DNA of 30,243 bases from JBHICC01 sp046759385. GTDB lineage: Bacteria > Pseudomonadota > Gammaproteobacteria > Acidiferrobacterales > SPGG2. The translations under genes and the position numbers were made by a program. The stretch's first letter is position 1; every line of letters begins with the position of its first letter. The stretch lies in contig JBHICC010000035.1 of the NCBI GenBank assembly GCA_046759385.1, positions 1 to 30,243 of the forward strand, in the 5' to 3' direction. Below are positions 1-8,875 of this stretch, piece by piece. A model generated the notes under the pieces. That model was given only the letters and a program-made list of their open reading frames with translations. It made no database searches and had not been told where the DNA came from.

Positions 1-6
1 GATTTT

Positions 7-83
7 GTCGGTAGAGATTCGAACTCCCGACGAAATAACAGCAGTTTGACCTGCATCGCTGGGACGAGTACCGGATGTACTCG
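7..83 (-). other. Three-hairpin stretch with a tRNA T-loop-like arm
   Basis: Three inverted repeats lie within about 80 bases. Read on the plus strand they are GTCGG-TA-GAG / CTC-CCGAC at 7-31 with a seven-base loop, GCAG / CTGC at 41-54, and a perfect 7-bp stem CGAGTAC / GTACTCG at 65-83. On the minus strand the first loop reads TTCGAAT, like a tRNA T loop, and the other two arms would sit where anticodon and D arms occur. No acceptor stem partner or CCA end is seen and the T stem is imperfect, so this is not called as a tRNA. It could be a decayed tRNA, a tRNA-derived attachment remnant, or chance. Confidence 0.25.
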
Positions 84-247
84 GTAGAACCTGAACATAG
101 TGTCGAGCGATGCGGAACGCCGCGAAGCGGCGGAGAAATCTCTCCGGGCGCGCCAAGAAAGCGAGGTTCACCCAGTGTAGGCTTCGCTTTTCTTACGCGG
201 GGGTCTGCGCTCGCGACGAAAGACCCGCATCACCAGGAGGCACGAAA

Positions 248-814
248 ATGACCGATGAAATTTTAGGTGGGCGCAGGAAGGCGTTGGAGGAGTCGTTTTT
301 CGCCAAGGAAAGCGAGAAACTTCGACGGGAGCTGATTGAGAAGGAAGCCGTGAAAGCTAAGAAGGAGTCTCTTACGGAAGCCTCAGGGATCAGCGATGAG
401 GTCGTGCTGGAGCAGATGATAGCGCTCGACATTGGCAGCGATACCGTAGCCGCCCTCTGCCTCGTTCCTCTTGTCGAAGTAGCTTGGGCAGACGGTAGCG
501 TCGATGACGAGGAACGGGACGCGATCCTTGCTGCGGCGGAAGCAACGGGGTTGGCGAGGGCGAGCGCGAGTGGCCGGCTCCTACACGCATGGCTCGAAGC
601 GAGGCCGAACCCCGAGGTGCTGGCCGCCTGGAAGGGATACGTCGGTGCGCTTTCGGCAACATTAAGTGCTGAGGCTAAAGACGCTCTCAAGCGCGAGCTC
701 CTGGGGCGTGCCCGTGCAGTGGCAGAAGCAGCAGGTGGATTTCTCGGGGTTGGCAACAAGGTTTCGAAGTCGGAACAAGCCATTCTGGACGAACTCGCGC
801 AAGCCTTCTCTTGA
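248..814 (+). CDS. TerB-like (tellurite-resistance TerB family) protein
   Basis: A 188-residue protein. The N-terminal 50 residues are charged and probably helical (rich in E, K and R). From about residue 55 it has an all-helical segment containing VEVAWADGSVDDEERDAIL, the acidic helix-turn pattern typical of TerB/DUF533-like domains, a metal-binding helical fold whose role in most bacteria is unknown. The ATG at 248 is chosen because AGGAGG lies at 235-240; the same frame is open upstream to 110 but without such a site. The gene ends 19 bases before the DUF255 gene on the same strand, so the two are probably co-transcribed. No other ter gene is present, so tellurite resistance is not implied. 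Confidence 0.7.
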   Translation: MTDEILGGRRKALEESFFAKESEKLRRELIEKEAVKAKKESLTEASGISDEVVLEQMIALDIGSDTVAALCLVPLVEVAWADGSVDDEERDAILAAAEATGLARASASGRLLHAWLEARPNPEVLAAWKGYVGALSATLSAEAKDALKRELLGRARAVAEAAGGFLGVGNKVSKSEQAILDELAQAFS

Positions 815-833
815 GGATGGACAGGGGATCTCG

Positions 834-2897
834 ATGACCAATCACCTCAGGAAAGAAACCAGTCCTTATCTGCTGCAACACGCCGATAACCCTGTGAACT
901 GGTATCCGTGGGGTGAAGAAGCGTTGCAACTGGCCAAAGAGCAAAACAAGCCGATACTGTTGAGCATCGGTTACGCGGCCTGTCATTGGTGCCACGTGAT
1001 GGCCCATGAATCCTTTGAAGATGAGACAACCGCCGCGCTCATGAATGAGCATTTTGTCAATGTCAAAGTAGATCGTGAAGAGCGCCCTGACCTGGACAGC
1101 ATTTACATGTATGCCGTTACGGCGATGACAGGGCACGGCGGCTGGCCAATGACCGTTTTCCTGACACCAGAAGGACGGCCGTTCTACAGCGGCACGTACT
1201 TTCCCATAGAGCCGCGCTACGGCATGCCCAGCTTCAAGCAAGTATTGCTCGGCGTCGCCGACGCTTGGCGAAACCAGCAGGACCAGCTGCAACAAAGCGC
1301 CGAACAGGTGACACACCAGATCCAACAATCGTCGAAGATAGCCAGTCAAAGCAAGACGTTAAGCCCCGGAATGTTAACCAACGCATTGGCCAACCTGGCC
1401 AAGCAGTTTGATCAGACCTGGGGCGGTTTTGGACAAGCACCCAAATTTCCGCAGCCGATGGTGATCGAGTTCTTGTTGCGCGAGCATCTGCGTGTTGGCA
1501 ATACCCACGCACTCGAGATGGCGGAGTTAACATTGCAGAAAATGGCTCAGGGTGGCATGTACGACCATTTGGGTGGCGGCTTCGCCCGCTACGCGGTTGA
1601 CGGTGAATGGTTGGTGCCACACTTCGAGAAGATGCTGTACGACAACGCGCAACTCGCGCGCGTCTACTTGCATGCATGGCAGGTTACCGCTAAGCCGTTC
1701 TATCGCCGCATCACCGAAAAGACGCTGGATTATGTACTACGCGAAATGCGGCATACGGATGCCGGCTTTTTCAGCAGCCAAGACGCCGATAGTGAAGGTG
1801 TTGAAGGGAAGTTTTACGTTTGGTCGGCGGACGAGATCCGCAACGTGCTTGGCGATGACGCGGCGTTGTTTATGCGCGTCTATGGTGTAACCGATGGCGG
1901 TAACTGGGAAGGGCACAACATCCTCCATCAGCGCGGCCAACTGCCTGACATTGCAGCTCAATTCGATCTCACTACGACGGAGTTCGAAACAAAGTTAGCG
2001 AGCGCCGGCCAGAAACTTTACGAGGTGCGAGCGCAACGGATCTGGCCTGGCTTGGATGACAAAGTCCTGACCGCTTGGAACGGCTTGATGTTGGCTGCGT
2101 TTGCCGAGGCCGGGCAGATTCTGAATCGGGCGGATTACGTAGCGGCTGCGACGCGCAATGCCGAATTCCTCTACCGTGCTATGCGCACCGATGATGGTCG
2201 TCTGTACCGCACCTGGAAAGCAGGCTCTGAAGCTAAGTACAACGGTTACCTTGAGGATTATGCCTATCTCGCCGAGGGGCTGTTGGTTCTTTACCAAGCA
2301 ACGTTTGACACACGCTGGTTCCGATGGGCACACGAGCTGGCGGAGTCAATGTTGGCTCACTTCCGCGACATGGAGAACAGTGGTTTCTTCGACACGCCCG
2401 ACGACCATGAACCGTTGATTCACCGGCCGAAAGACGTCCAGGACAATGCTGTGCCCAGCGGTAACGCGATGGCTGCTCATGTGTTGTTTAAGCTGAGTCT
2501 TTTTACAGGCCAAACAACAAAATGGGACGTTGCGGAACAGGCCACATCTTCGATGGGCGACATGATGGCGCAGTATCCCACCGGCTTCGGCGAGTGGCTC
2601 AATGTCGCAAGTTTCAGCCTGGGTGAACCGCGCGAGATCGCCCTGATTGGCAGCGACGAACAGTTACAACCTCTGTTACGCGTCGTGCGGGATGCGTATC
2701 GGCCTTATCAAGTTGTAGCCGCTGGCCCGGAAACCGAAGAGGAATCTATTGCTTTGCTGGCGCACCGGCCACAAGTGGACAGCCTGGCGACAGCTTATGT
2801 TTGTCGCCGCTTCGTCTGTCAAGCCCCCGTCACCGATACGAAGGCATTGGCTGTCGAGTTGGACAAAACGAAGAGCTACGAGAACGTGTCACCCTGA
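834..2897 (+). CDS. DUF255 thioredoxin-domain protein (YyaL/SSP411 family)
   Basis: A 687-residue protein with the normal full length of this family. The N-terminal thioredoxin-like domain (about residues 1-165) begins with the family hallmark LRKETSPYLLQHADNPVNWY and has a CHWC motif (Cys50 and Cys53). The remainder is the long alpha/alpha-barrel region with GGWPMTVFLTP and HFEKMLYDNAQL signatures. The family is widespread and the biochemical role is not settled; the fold suggests redox or carbohydrate-related activity. The ATG at 834 follows a GGGGA-type ribosome site, and the longer frame back to 666 only overlaps the TerB-like gene. The 3' end is 23 bases from the convergent end of clpB, with no clear terminator between them. 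Confidence 0.9.
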   Translation: MTNHLRKETSPYLLQHADNPVNWYPWGEEALQLAKEQNKPILLSIGYAACHWCHVMAHESFEDETTAALMNEHFVNVKVDREERPDLDSIYMYAVTAMTGHGGWPMTVFLTPEGRPFYSGTYFPIEPRYGMPSFKQVLLGVADAWRNQQDQLQQSAEQVTHQIQQSSKIASQSKTLSPGMLTNALANLAKQFDQTWGGFGQAPKFPQPMVIEFLLREHLRVGNTHALEMAELTLQKMAQGGMYDHLGGGFARYAVDGEWLVPHFEKMLYDNAQLARVYLHAWQVTAKPFYRRITEKTLDYVLREMRHTDAGFFSSQDADSEGVEGKFYVWSADEIRNVLGDDAALFMRVYGVTDGGNWEGHNILHQRGQLPDIAAQFDLTTTEFETKLASAGQKLYEVRAQRIWPGLDDKVLTAWNGLMLAAFAEAGQILNRADYVAAATRNAEFLYRAMRTDDGRLYRTWKAGSEAKYNGYLEDYAYLAEGLLVLYQATFDTRWFRWAHELAESMLAHFRDMENSGFFDTPDDHEPLIHRPKDVQDNAVPSGNAMAAHVLFKLSLFTGQTTKWDVAEQATSSMGDMMAQYPTGFGEWLNVASFSLGEPREIALIGSDEQLQPLLRVVRDAYRPYQVVAAGPETEEESIALLAHRPQVDSLATAYVCRRFVCQAPVTDTKALAVELDKTKSYENVSP

Positions 2898-2920
2898 TTG
2901 TAGCGCCTCGGTTAATAGGA

Positions 2921-5521
2921 TCAGGAAGCGGCGGCCTCGGACTCGGCGACCGGAGTAAAGACCAGCTTGCTTTGATCCACGTCCACGTGAACGGTGTTGC
3001 CGGGCTGAAAACGACCAGCGAGAATCTCCTGCGCCAGCGGATCTTCGAGCTGCTGTTGGATGGCGCGTTTGAGTGGACGCGCGCCGTAAACCGGGTCGTA
3101 TCCAACATTGCCCAGAAACTCCAGAGTTTGATCACTCAACTCCAGTCGTATGTCGCGCTGCTCCAAACGTCGAGCGAGGATGTCGGTTTGTAGGCGCGCG
3201 ATTTTGTGTATCTGGCTCCTTTCAAGCGGGTGGAACACGATGATGTCGTCCACGCGGTTGATAAACTCGGGACGGAAGTGTCCGCCTACGATTTCTAGTA
3301 CCGCTGACTTCATTTCCTCATAACGTTCCTCGCCGGCCATCTCCTGGACTACCTGTGAACCCAGATTGGACGTCATCACGATGATCGCGTTGCGAAAATC
3401 CACCGTACGGCCATGACCGTCGGTCAAGCGTCCATCATCTAGGACCTGCAGCAGAATGTTGAATACATCCGTGTGCGCTTTCTCGACCTCATCTAGCAGT
3501 ATCACTGCATAGGGGCGACGCCGTACGGTCTCGGTGAGATAGCCGCCTTCTTCGTAGCCCACATAGCCAGGCGGAGCGCCGATGAGGCGCGCCACCGAAT
3601 GTTTCTCCATAAATTCCGACATGTCGATCCGCACCATCGCTTCCTCCGTGTCGAACAGAAATGCCGCTAACGCTTTGCAAAGCTCGGTCTTACCGACACC
3701 GGTTGGACCTAGAAACAGGAACGAGCCGTTAGGGCGATTCGGATCCGAAAGCCCTGCTCGCGAACGGCGGATCGCGTTGCTCACGGCGCGGATCGCTTCC
3801 TCTTGACCTACAACGCGTCGCCCTAGCTCCTGTTCCAGATGAATGAGTTTTTCACGCTCGCCTTCGAGCATCTTGGACACGGGAATGCCCGTCCATTTCG
3901 ATACGACTTCAGCCACCTCCTCGTCAGTAACCTTGTCGCGAACCAAAACAGGCTGCTTGGCCTCTGCCGCCGCCGCTGCGGCAAGCTGCTTCTCTAATTC
4001 GGGAATTCGGCCGTATTGGAGTTCCGACATGCGAGCGAGATCGCCAGCGCGCCGGGCCGTCTCTAACTCCAGTCGGGCACGTTCTAATGCCTCTTTGGTG
4101 TGGGCGGTACCCTGCAATGCTGCCTTCTCCGACTTCCAGACATCTTGCAAATCTGCGTATTGCTTTTCCAGCTCAGAGATCTCCGTATCGAGATCCTCAA
4201 GCCGCTTCTTCGAAGCCTCATCGGTTTCTTTCTTTAGCGCCTCGCGTTCAATCTTCAGTTGGATAAGACGCCGATCGAGGCGATCCATTTCCTCAGGTTT
4301 AGAATCGATCTCCATCCGGATGCGTGAGGCGGATTCGTCGATGAGATCGATAGCTTTGTCCGGAAGTTGCCGGTCCGTGATGTAGCGTTGCGAGAGAGTG
4401 GCCGCCGCGACGATCGCTGGGTCAGTGATCTCGACGCCGTGGTGAACTTCGTAGCGTTCCTTAAGTCCTCTCAAGATCGCGATGGTGTCTTCTACGGAAG
4501 GCTCATCGACCAGCACTTTCTGAAACCGGCGCTCCAGCGCAGCGTCCTTTTCGAGGTGTTGCCGATATTCATCTAGGGTAGTCGCGCCGATACAGTGTAG
4601 CTCACCCCTCGCCAGCGCAGGTTTGAGCATATTTCCTGCATCAATTGCGCCCTCGGCCTTGCCGGCGCCAACCATCGTATGCAGCTCGTCGATAAACAGA
4701 ATAATTTGGCCCTCCTGTTTTGCCAGGTCGTTGAGCACCGCTTTGAGCCGTTCCTCGAATTCGCCGCGATACTTGGCACCTGCAAGCAGCGCACCCATAT
4801 CGAGCGACAGCACGCGCTTGCCCTTTAACCCTTCAGGAACTTCTTCATTGATGATGCGTTGCGCCAGGCCTTCGACGATCGCGGTCTTACCTACACCGGC
4901 TTCACCGATCATTACCGGGTTGTTTTTTGTTCGCCGCTGCAACACTTGCACCGCGCGGCGGATTTCATCATCCCTGCCGATGACCGGATCGAGCTTGCCC
5001 TGTTCGGCTCGCTCGGTAAGATCGATCGTGTATTTCTCTAGCGCCTGGCGTTGCTCTTCGGCATTGGGATCATCGACCTGCTGCCCGCCTCGCACGTTCT
5101 CGATTGCCTGCTCAAGGGCTCCCCTAGAGACGCCTACAACGCGCAGGAGTTCTCCGAGAGTGCCCTTATCCTGAACAGCGGCCAGCGCAAAGAGTTCGCT
5201 GGAGATGTATTGGTCTTTTTTTTGTTGCGCGAGCTTGTCTGTGACGTTGAGTAACTTCGCCAAGTCATTGGAGACATGCACCTCGCCGTCGGTACCCTGC
5301 ACCTGTGGCATTTGGTCCAGCGCTTCCATCAGTTTCAACCGCAGTTGGTTGATGTTCGCTCCCGCTCGCGTGAGCAGGGGTCGCACTGTCCCACCCTCCT
5401 GATCGAGCAGCGCCTTCATGAGGTGGACCGGCTCGATGTACTGGTGGTCCCGCCCAACAGCGAGACTCTGTGCTTCGGCAAGGGCCAATTGGAACTTTGT
5501 GGTTAGTTTGTCCATCCGCAT
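2921..5521 (-). CDS. clpB: ClpB disaggregase, AAA+ ATPase
   Basis: An 866-residue protein, close to the usual bacterial ClpB length. It works with the DnaK system to pull polypeptides out of aggregates in the cytoplasm. Visible domains are a Clp N domain (about 1-145, starting MRMDKLTTKF much like E. coli), a first AAA+ module with Walker A GEAGVGKT at 206-213 and Walker B LFIDELH, a coiled-coil middle domain (about 400-530, KKETDEASKKRLEDLDTEI) that separates ClpB from ClpA/ClpC, and a second AAA+ module with GPTGVGKT near residue 605 and VILLDEVEKAH. It is complete and unbroken. It is divergent from cbpA, another chaperone gene, so both may be stress-controlled from the 288-base gap. I could not identify a convincing sigma-32 promoter there. 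Confidence 0.98.
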   Translation of the reverse strand: MRMDKLTTKFQLALAEAQSLAVGRDHQYIEPVHLMKALLDQEGGTVRPLLTRAGANINQLRLKLMEALDQMPQVQGTDGEVHVSNDLAKLLNVTDKLAQQKKDQYISSELFALAAVQDKGTLGELLRVVGVSRGALEQAIENVRGGQQVDDPNAEEQRQALEKYTIDLTERAEQGKLDPVIGRDDEIRRAVQVLQRRTKNNPVMIGEAGVGKTAIVEGLAQRIINEEVPEGLKGKRVLSLDMGALLAGAKYRGEFEERLKAVLNDLAKQEGQIILFIDELHTMVGAGKAEGAIDAGNMLKPALARGELHCIGATTLDEYRQHLEKDAALERRFQKVLVDEPSVEDTIAILRGLKERYEVHHGVEITDPAIVAAATLSQRYITDRQLPDKAIDLIDESASRIRMEIDSKPEEMDRLDRRLIQLKIEREALKKETDEASKKRLEDLDTEISELEKQYADLQDVWKSEKAALQGTAHTKEALERARLELETARRAGDLARMSELQYGRIPELEKQLAAAAAAEAKQPVLVRDKVTDEEVAEVVSKWTGIPVSKMLEGEREKLIHLEQELGRRVVGQEEAIRAVSNAIRRSRAGLSDPNRPNGSFLFLGPTGVGKTELCKALAAFLFDTEEAMVRIDMSEFMEKHSVARLIGAPPGYVGYEEGGYLTETVRRRPYAVILLDEVEKAHTDVFNILLQVLDDGRLTDGHGRTVDFRNAIIVMTSNLGSQVVQEMAGEERYEEMKSAVLEIVGGHFRPEFINRVDDIIVFHPLERSQIHKIARLQTDILARRLEQRDIRLELSDQTLEFLGNVGYDPVYGARPLKRAIQQQLEDPLAQEILAGRFQPGNTVHVDVDQSKLVFTPVAESEAAAS

Positions 5522-5809
5522 GTCGTTATCTCCGCACAGCGCGGTGTTGCTGTCCGATCATCCCGACACCACCAATTAACGAAGCGACTCGCAGCACTTT
5601 GACCCCTGATAACCGAAACTAAGACAGCATACGTTATTTGACTCCGCCGAGGGAACCCTGCGTCACGTCAAAGCGATGCTGTCGCGAGTTCCAAGTAGCT
5701 GGAACACAAGCACGACACGCCTGCGCGGTTCGCTAATTGTGCGCGCAGACTCTGTGGTAGCATTGAACCAGGTGACCGCGCAACTAGTTCTTAATTAAGG
5801 GCATGGGTA
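5522..5809. promoter_or_regulatory. Divergent clpB/cbpA intergenic region with two inverted repeats
   Basis: This 288-base gap holds the promoters of two divergent chaperone genes. Two inverted repeats stand out: GTTCCA / TGGAAC (5688-5693 and 5700-5705, six-base spacer) and CTGCGCG / CGCGCAG (5721-5727 and 5742-5748, fourteen-base spacer). Neither matches the CIRCE element (TTAGCACTC-N9-GAGTGCTAA). I looked for sigma-32 hexamers (CTTGAA with CCCAT) on both strands and found only partial matches. A weak sigma-70-like TTGAAC at 5763-5768 lies close to the cbpA start. The repeats may be operator sites or chance. Confidence 0.35.
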
Positions 5810-6754
5810 GTGGAATTCAAGGACTATTACAAGGTCATGGGCGTGTCCCGAGAGGCGACCCAGGACGAGATCAAACGGGCCTATCGCAAGCTTGCGCGCA
5901 AGTACCACCCGGACGTAAGCGAAGAACCGAAGGCAGAGGAACGCTTTAAGGAGATCGGTGAGGCCTACGAGGTCCTCAAAGATCCCGAGAAGCGCGTGGC
6001 CTACGACCAGCTCGGTACGCGATGGAAAGCCGGTCAAGAATTTAGGCCGCCGCCGGACTGGGGCGCGGGGTTCGAGTTTCGTGATGGCGGTTATACGGAC
6101 GCCGATGCGGCGCAATTCAGCGATTTCTTCGAAACCTTGTTCGGGGGCCTCCACGGCGGTGGCCCACGTGTACGTCGCACTTTTCGCGCCCGCGGTGAGG
6201 ACCATCACGCCAAGGTATTCATCGATTTGGAGGACGCTTACCGAGGCGCAACGCGTACAATCACGTTGCGTGCACCTGAACTAACACAAAATGGGCACGT
6301 CACTGTCCGAGAGCGTGCGTTGAATGTACGCGTGCCGAAGGGTATCCGGTCAGGACAACAGATTCGACTGGCAGGGCAGGGTGGAGCGGGCCTGGGTGGC
6401 GGAGACTCTGGCGATCTTTATCTTCAAGTGGAGTTCAATCCACATGCCCTCTATCGGGTTGACGGTCGTGATGTCTATCTCGATCTGCCGGTCGCGCCTT
6501 GGGAAGCTGCCCTAGGCGCGACGGTGCAGTTGCCAACGCCGGCAGGTGCCGTAGATCTAAAGATTCCTTCCGGCTCTAATCAAGGTCGTACCTTGCGTTT
6601 GAAGGGAAGGGGGCTACCGACGAAGGAGCCAGGCGACTTGTACGTCGTGCTGCACATCACGCTTCCACCCACGAAGAAGGCGGCTCGTGCGCTGTACGAA
6701 AAAATGGAAAAGGATTTGGCTTTCAACCCGCGGGCAAATCTAGGAGTATCGTAA
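5810..6754 (+). CDS. cbpA: CbpA, DnaJ-family co-chaperone (type II J protein)
   Basis: A 314-residue J-domain protein that would stimulate DnaK ATPase and, by homology to E. coli CbpA, may also bind curved DNA. The J domain occupies about residues 4-69 with the HPD tripeptide at 33-35. A Gly/Phe-rich linker follows, then the two beta-barrel substrate-binding domains of the DnaJ C-terminal region. The Cys-rich zinc domain of DnaJ is absent, which separates CbpA from DnaJ. The start is GTG at 5810 with AAGGG about 9 bases upstream; the ATG at 5803 is in another frame. Only 4 bases separate its stop from cbpM, the gene for its usual modulator, which supports the specific name. Confidence 0.93.
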   Translation: MEFKDYYKVMGVSREATQDEIKRAYRKLARKYHPDVSEEPKAEERFKEIGEAYEVLKDPEKRVAYDQLGTRWKAGQEFRPPPDWGAGFEFRDGGYTDADAAQFSDFFETLFGGLHGGGPRVRRTFRARGEDHHAKVFIDLEDAYRGATRTITLRAPELTQNGHVTVRERALNVRVPKGIRSGQQIRLAGQGGAGLGGGDSGDLYLQVEFNPHALYRVDGRDVYLDLPVAPWEAALGATVQLPTPAGAVDLKIPSGSNQGRTLRLKGRGLPTKEPGDLYVVLHITLPPTKKAARALYEKMEKDLAFNPRANLGVS

Positions 6755-6758
6755 CTAT

Positions 6759-7085
6759 ATGGCTAAACGTAAGGTACCGATCCTCTCGGGCCAAATTCTT
6801 GAGGAGGACACCGAGGTCACACTCGCACAACTGTGTGAGACGTGCACGGTACAGACCGAGATCGTCGAAGCCATGGTGAATGAAGGAATAGTCGCACCAA
6901 CAGGCAACCGGAGCGGTCATTGGTGTTTTGCGCGAAGCAGCGTGAAACGGGTGCGGGTAGCGCTGCGATTACAGCGGGATCTGGGTGTGAACCTCGCCGG
7001 CGCCGCGCTCGTGCTGGATTTGCTCGATCGCGTCGAGCAGCTCCGTGCACGGCTAGGAACGCTCGAGCCCCGACGGCGTCGTTGA
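6759..7085 (+). CDS. cbpM: CbpM, chaperone modulator of CbpA
   Basis: A 108-residue protein with a MerR-like helix-turn-helix fold. The pattern EVTLAQLCETC near residue 18 and the later LRLQRDLGVNLAGAALVLDLLDRVEQLRARL helix, about residues 65-100, match the CbpM family. CbpM binds the J domain of CbpA and blocks its co-chaperone activity, and in E. coli also its DNA binding. ATG at 6759 is preceded by TAGGAG inside the cbpA 3' end. Tight coupling to cbpA (4-base gap) is the standard arrangement. Despite the HTH-like fold it is expected to act by protein contact rather than as a transcription factor. Confidence 0.88.
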   Translation: MAKRKVPILSGQILEEDTEVTLAQLCETCTVQTEIVEAMVNEGIVAPTGNRSGHWCFARSSVKRVRVALRLQRDLGVNLAGAALVLDLLDRVEQLRARLGTLEPRRRR

Positions 7086-7140
7086 TCAACAGGAACGTCT
7101 AACCAAGGTCAGCGAGTCATATGAACTAAGGAAAGGCGTT

Positions 7141-7995
7141 GTGACTATCAAGATCGAACCCCTGGACAGCCCCCTCGGTGCACGCGTGCTCGGGCTCAAC
7201 GCGCGAAAAGCCCTGACAGATGCCGAGTTTAACCAGGTTGAGCAGGCCCTGTTGGATCACATCGCCATCGTTGTTCCGGAGCTTGAAGAAAATGTCACTT
7301 GGCTGCGCGATTTTAGTCGTCGCTTCGGACCTTTGGTGCCGCATGTGTTGGATCAGTACCATCACCCGGATACCTATGAGGTTTCGATCATCGCGCGCAA
7401 TATGGACGCGCCGCAATCGCGCACCACGGCCGTGCCAGCCGGTGCGTTCTGGCATTCAGACTTGAGTTACGAGGAAAATCCCTCAGACGCGATCTTCCTT
7501 TATGCTACACACTTGCCGAGTAACGGCGGCGATACCTTAATCGCTAACATGTACATGGCTTACGACAGTCTTTCCGACAAGACGAAACAGTGGATCGCGG
7601 GTTTAACAGCCACTCACCGCTGGGGTTGGAATACGGGCGGCGCTACACCCAAGCTCAACGAGCGACAAAGCGCGACACACCCGGACGTGGTGCATCCCGT
7701 GGTCCGCACTCATTCGCGCACGGGCCGACCGGTCCTGTACGTCAGTCCTGGCTACACCGTGAAGATCAACGAGATCAGCCAAACCGAGAGCGATGCGCTG
7801 CTGGCAGAGTTGTTCGAGCATGCCCTGAACCCCGATATCCAATATCGCCACAAATGGACGCTGGGGATGCTGCTGGGGGTAGACAATCGTGCCTCTATGC
7901 ATTGTGCCGTCGACGACTACACAGAGCCTAGGCGAATGCTGCGGATGATCGTCGGCTGTACCGAAAAGGCAGGCGCGCGGAACACTGTGCAGTAG
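7141..7995 (+). CDS. TauD/TfdA-family Fe(II)/2-oxoglutarate dioxygenase
   Basis: A 284-residue enzyme of the taurine/2,4-D dioxygenase family. The metal-binding triad is visible as HSD (His105 and Asp107) and a distal His254 in ASMHCAVDDY, followed by Arg265, spaced as the 2-oxoglutarate-binding Arg of TauD. Such enzymes hydroxylate a substrate while decarboxylating 2-oxoglutarate. The substrate cannot be read from the sequence, and no sulfonate transporter (tauABC) or herbicide genes are near. The start is GTG at 7141 with an AAGGAAAGG ribosome site just upstream. The next gene begins 3 bases after the stop, so the pair is probably one transcript. Confidence 0.87.
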   Translation: MTIKIEPLDSPLGARVLGLNARKALTDAEFNQVEQALLDHIAIVVPELEENVTWLRDFSRRFGPLVPHVLDQYHHPDTYEVSIIARNMDAPQSRTTAVPAGAFWHSDLSYEENPSDAIFLYATHLPSNGGDTLIANMYMAYDSLSDKTKQWIAGLTATHRWGWNTGGATPKLNERQSATHPDVVHPVVRTHSRTGRPVLYVSPGYTVKINEISQTESDALLAELFEHALNPDIQYRHKWTLGMLLGVDNRASMHCAVDDYTEPRRMLRMIVGCTEKAGARNTVQ

Positions 7996-7998
7996 TCG

Positions 7999-8415
7999 AT
8001 GCTATTCCGGGCTGGAAAACTTAACCGAGCGCTTACGCTGACTATCGTCTTCGTCTGCCTTATCGTCGGTGTTCTGGTGGCACTGTCAGGCCGCTGGGCT
8101 GACCCGGTCACCAATCGACTGACCAAGGTCGTAGCGGCAATAGGGGGCGCCTATGCGGTACAGTACGCGGCCTCGAGGGCAACGCCTGTCGGCGCGTCGG
8201 AATACCTGATCGTTCTCGCGAGTGATGCCAAGGCCACGAGCTACGTAACCTTCTTTGAGCAACACCCGGACATCGAGTACCTCAGCGAAAGTATCTACCC
8301 GAACACCCTACGCGTAGCGTTGAAGATACCCGTGCGCGATGTTCTTGCGGATCTCAACGCGCAGCCCTTCGTCAACTTCGTCGTTCGCAATTATCCGTTT
8401 CTGTTCTGCCATTAG
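7999..8415 (+). CDS. Small predicted membrane protein, function unknown
   Basis: A 138-residue protein not recognised. A clear hydrophobic segment lies at about residues 11-30 (ALTLTIVFVCLIVGVLVALS), and a second weak one near 45-57. The C-terminal half (about residues 66-138, from SEYLIVLASD) is soluble-looking, with an alternating strand-helix-strand pattern (YLIVLAS, ATSYVTFFEQ, TLRVALKI, VRDVLADL, FVNFVVRN) reminiscent of a small ferredoxin-like fold. It starts 3 bases after the dioxygenase stop, so co-expression is likely. No strong ribosome site is seen; translational coupling to the upstream gene would explain this. Confidence 0.6.
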   Translation: MLFRAGKLNRALTLTIVFVCLIVGVLVALSGRWADPVTNRLTKVVAAIGGAYAVQYAASRATPVGASEYLIVLASDAKATSYVTFFEQHPDIEYLSESIYPNTLRVALKIPVRDVLADLNAQPFVNFVVRNYPFLFCH

Positions 8416-8487
8416 TTCTTGTCTCACCGCAGCCTCAGCGACGCGAGAACGCTCATAACTTGGCACTTTATCTTCTGGGGCAGATTG

Positions 8488-8718
8488 TTAGTTGTCCTTG
8501 CGATGTTCAAGCGTTGCCCCCACCGCTGCATACGTCGACACCACATAGGGAACCAAGTAGGTCAGAATGATCTTGACTAGTGATTTTGTTGTTACCTCTC
8601 CACTTAGGAGGACATCCCCTTGGTTGATCGCAACTAACAAGGTGCCGACGACAAAGCTTACCTTTGCGGCGCGAAGGCAGACCGGCCTTTCGCAAGCAAT
8701 CTTTAGCCAGGAACGCAT
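8488..8718 (-). CDS. nrtS: NrtS-like nitrate/nitrite transporter family protein
   Basis: A 76-residue membrane protein. It resembles the NrtS family from memory: a basic N-terminal patch (LRAAKVSFVVGTLLVAINQG), a first membrane helix, a conserved INQGD turn, and a second helix of about 20 residues in LVKIILTYLVPYVVSTYAAV. NrtS proteins are small two-helix proteins implicated in nitrate/nitrite transport. The ATG at 8718 is chosen by family length; the frame stays open upstream (another ATG at 8760) but that part is not family-like and would run into the methyltransferase gene. No nitrate reductase or regulator lies in this window. It is convergent with the preceding membrane-protein gene. Confidence 0.62.
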   Translation of the reverse strand: MRSWLKIACERPVCLRAAKVSFVVGTLLVAINQGDVLLSGEVTTKSLVKIILTYLVPYVVSTYAAVGATLEHRKDN

Positions 8719-8875
8719 AGACGGAAATTTCAGTGAGATCACCGAACGCCAAGTATACATTGCCGACGCTGAAGATCCCGCCCCATAAAGGTTGTTAACG
8801 CTTGACCGGTAGCGGACACCGGCGCAATATGTTGTGCTGCGGTTTGCAAATGCGCTACAAGGCGGGAGGTCAACC

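Noticed and set aside
1..85. A true tRNA gene on the minus strand
   Set aside because: The T-loop-like arm lacks a complementary acceptor strand, and no CCA or proper anticodon arm is seen.
3843..5174. Plus-strand Ser/Arg-rich ORFs opposite clpB
   Set aside because: They are typical low-complexity shadows of a highly conserved gene on the other strand.
5522..5809. Sigma-32 heat-shock promoter or CIRCE operator
   Set aside because: Only partial hexamers were found on either strand, with wrong spacing, and no CIRCE repeat is present.
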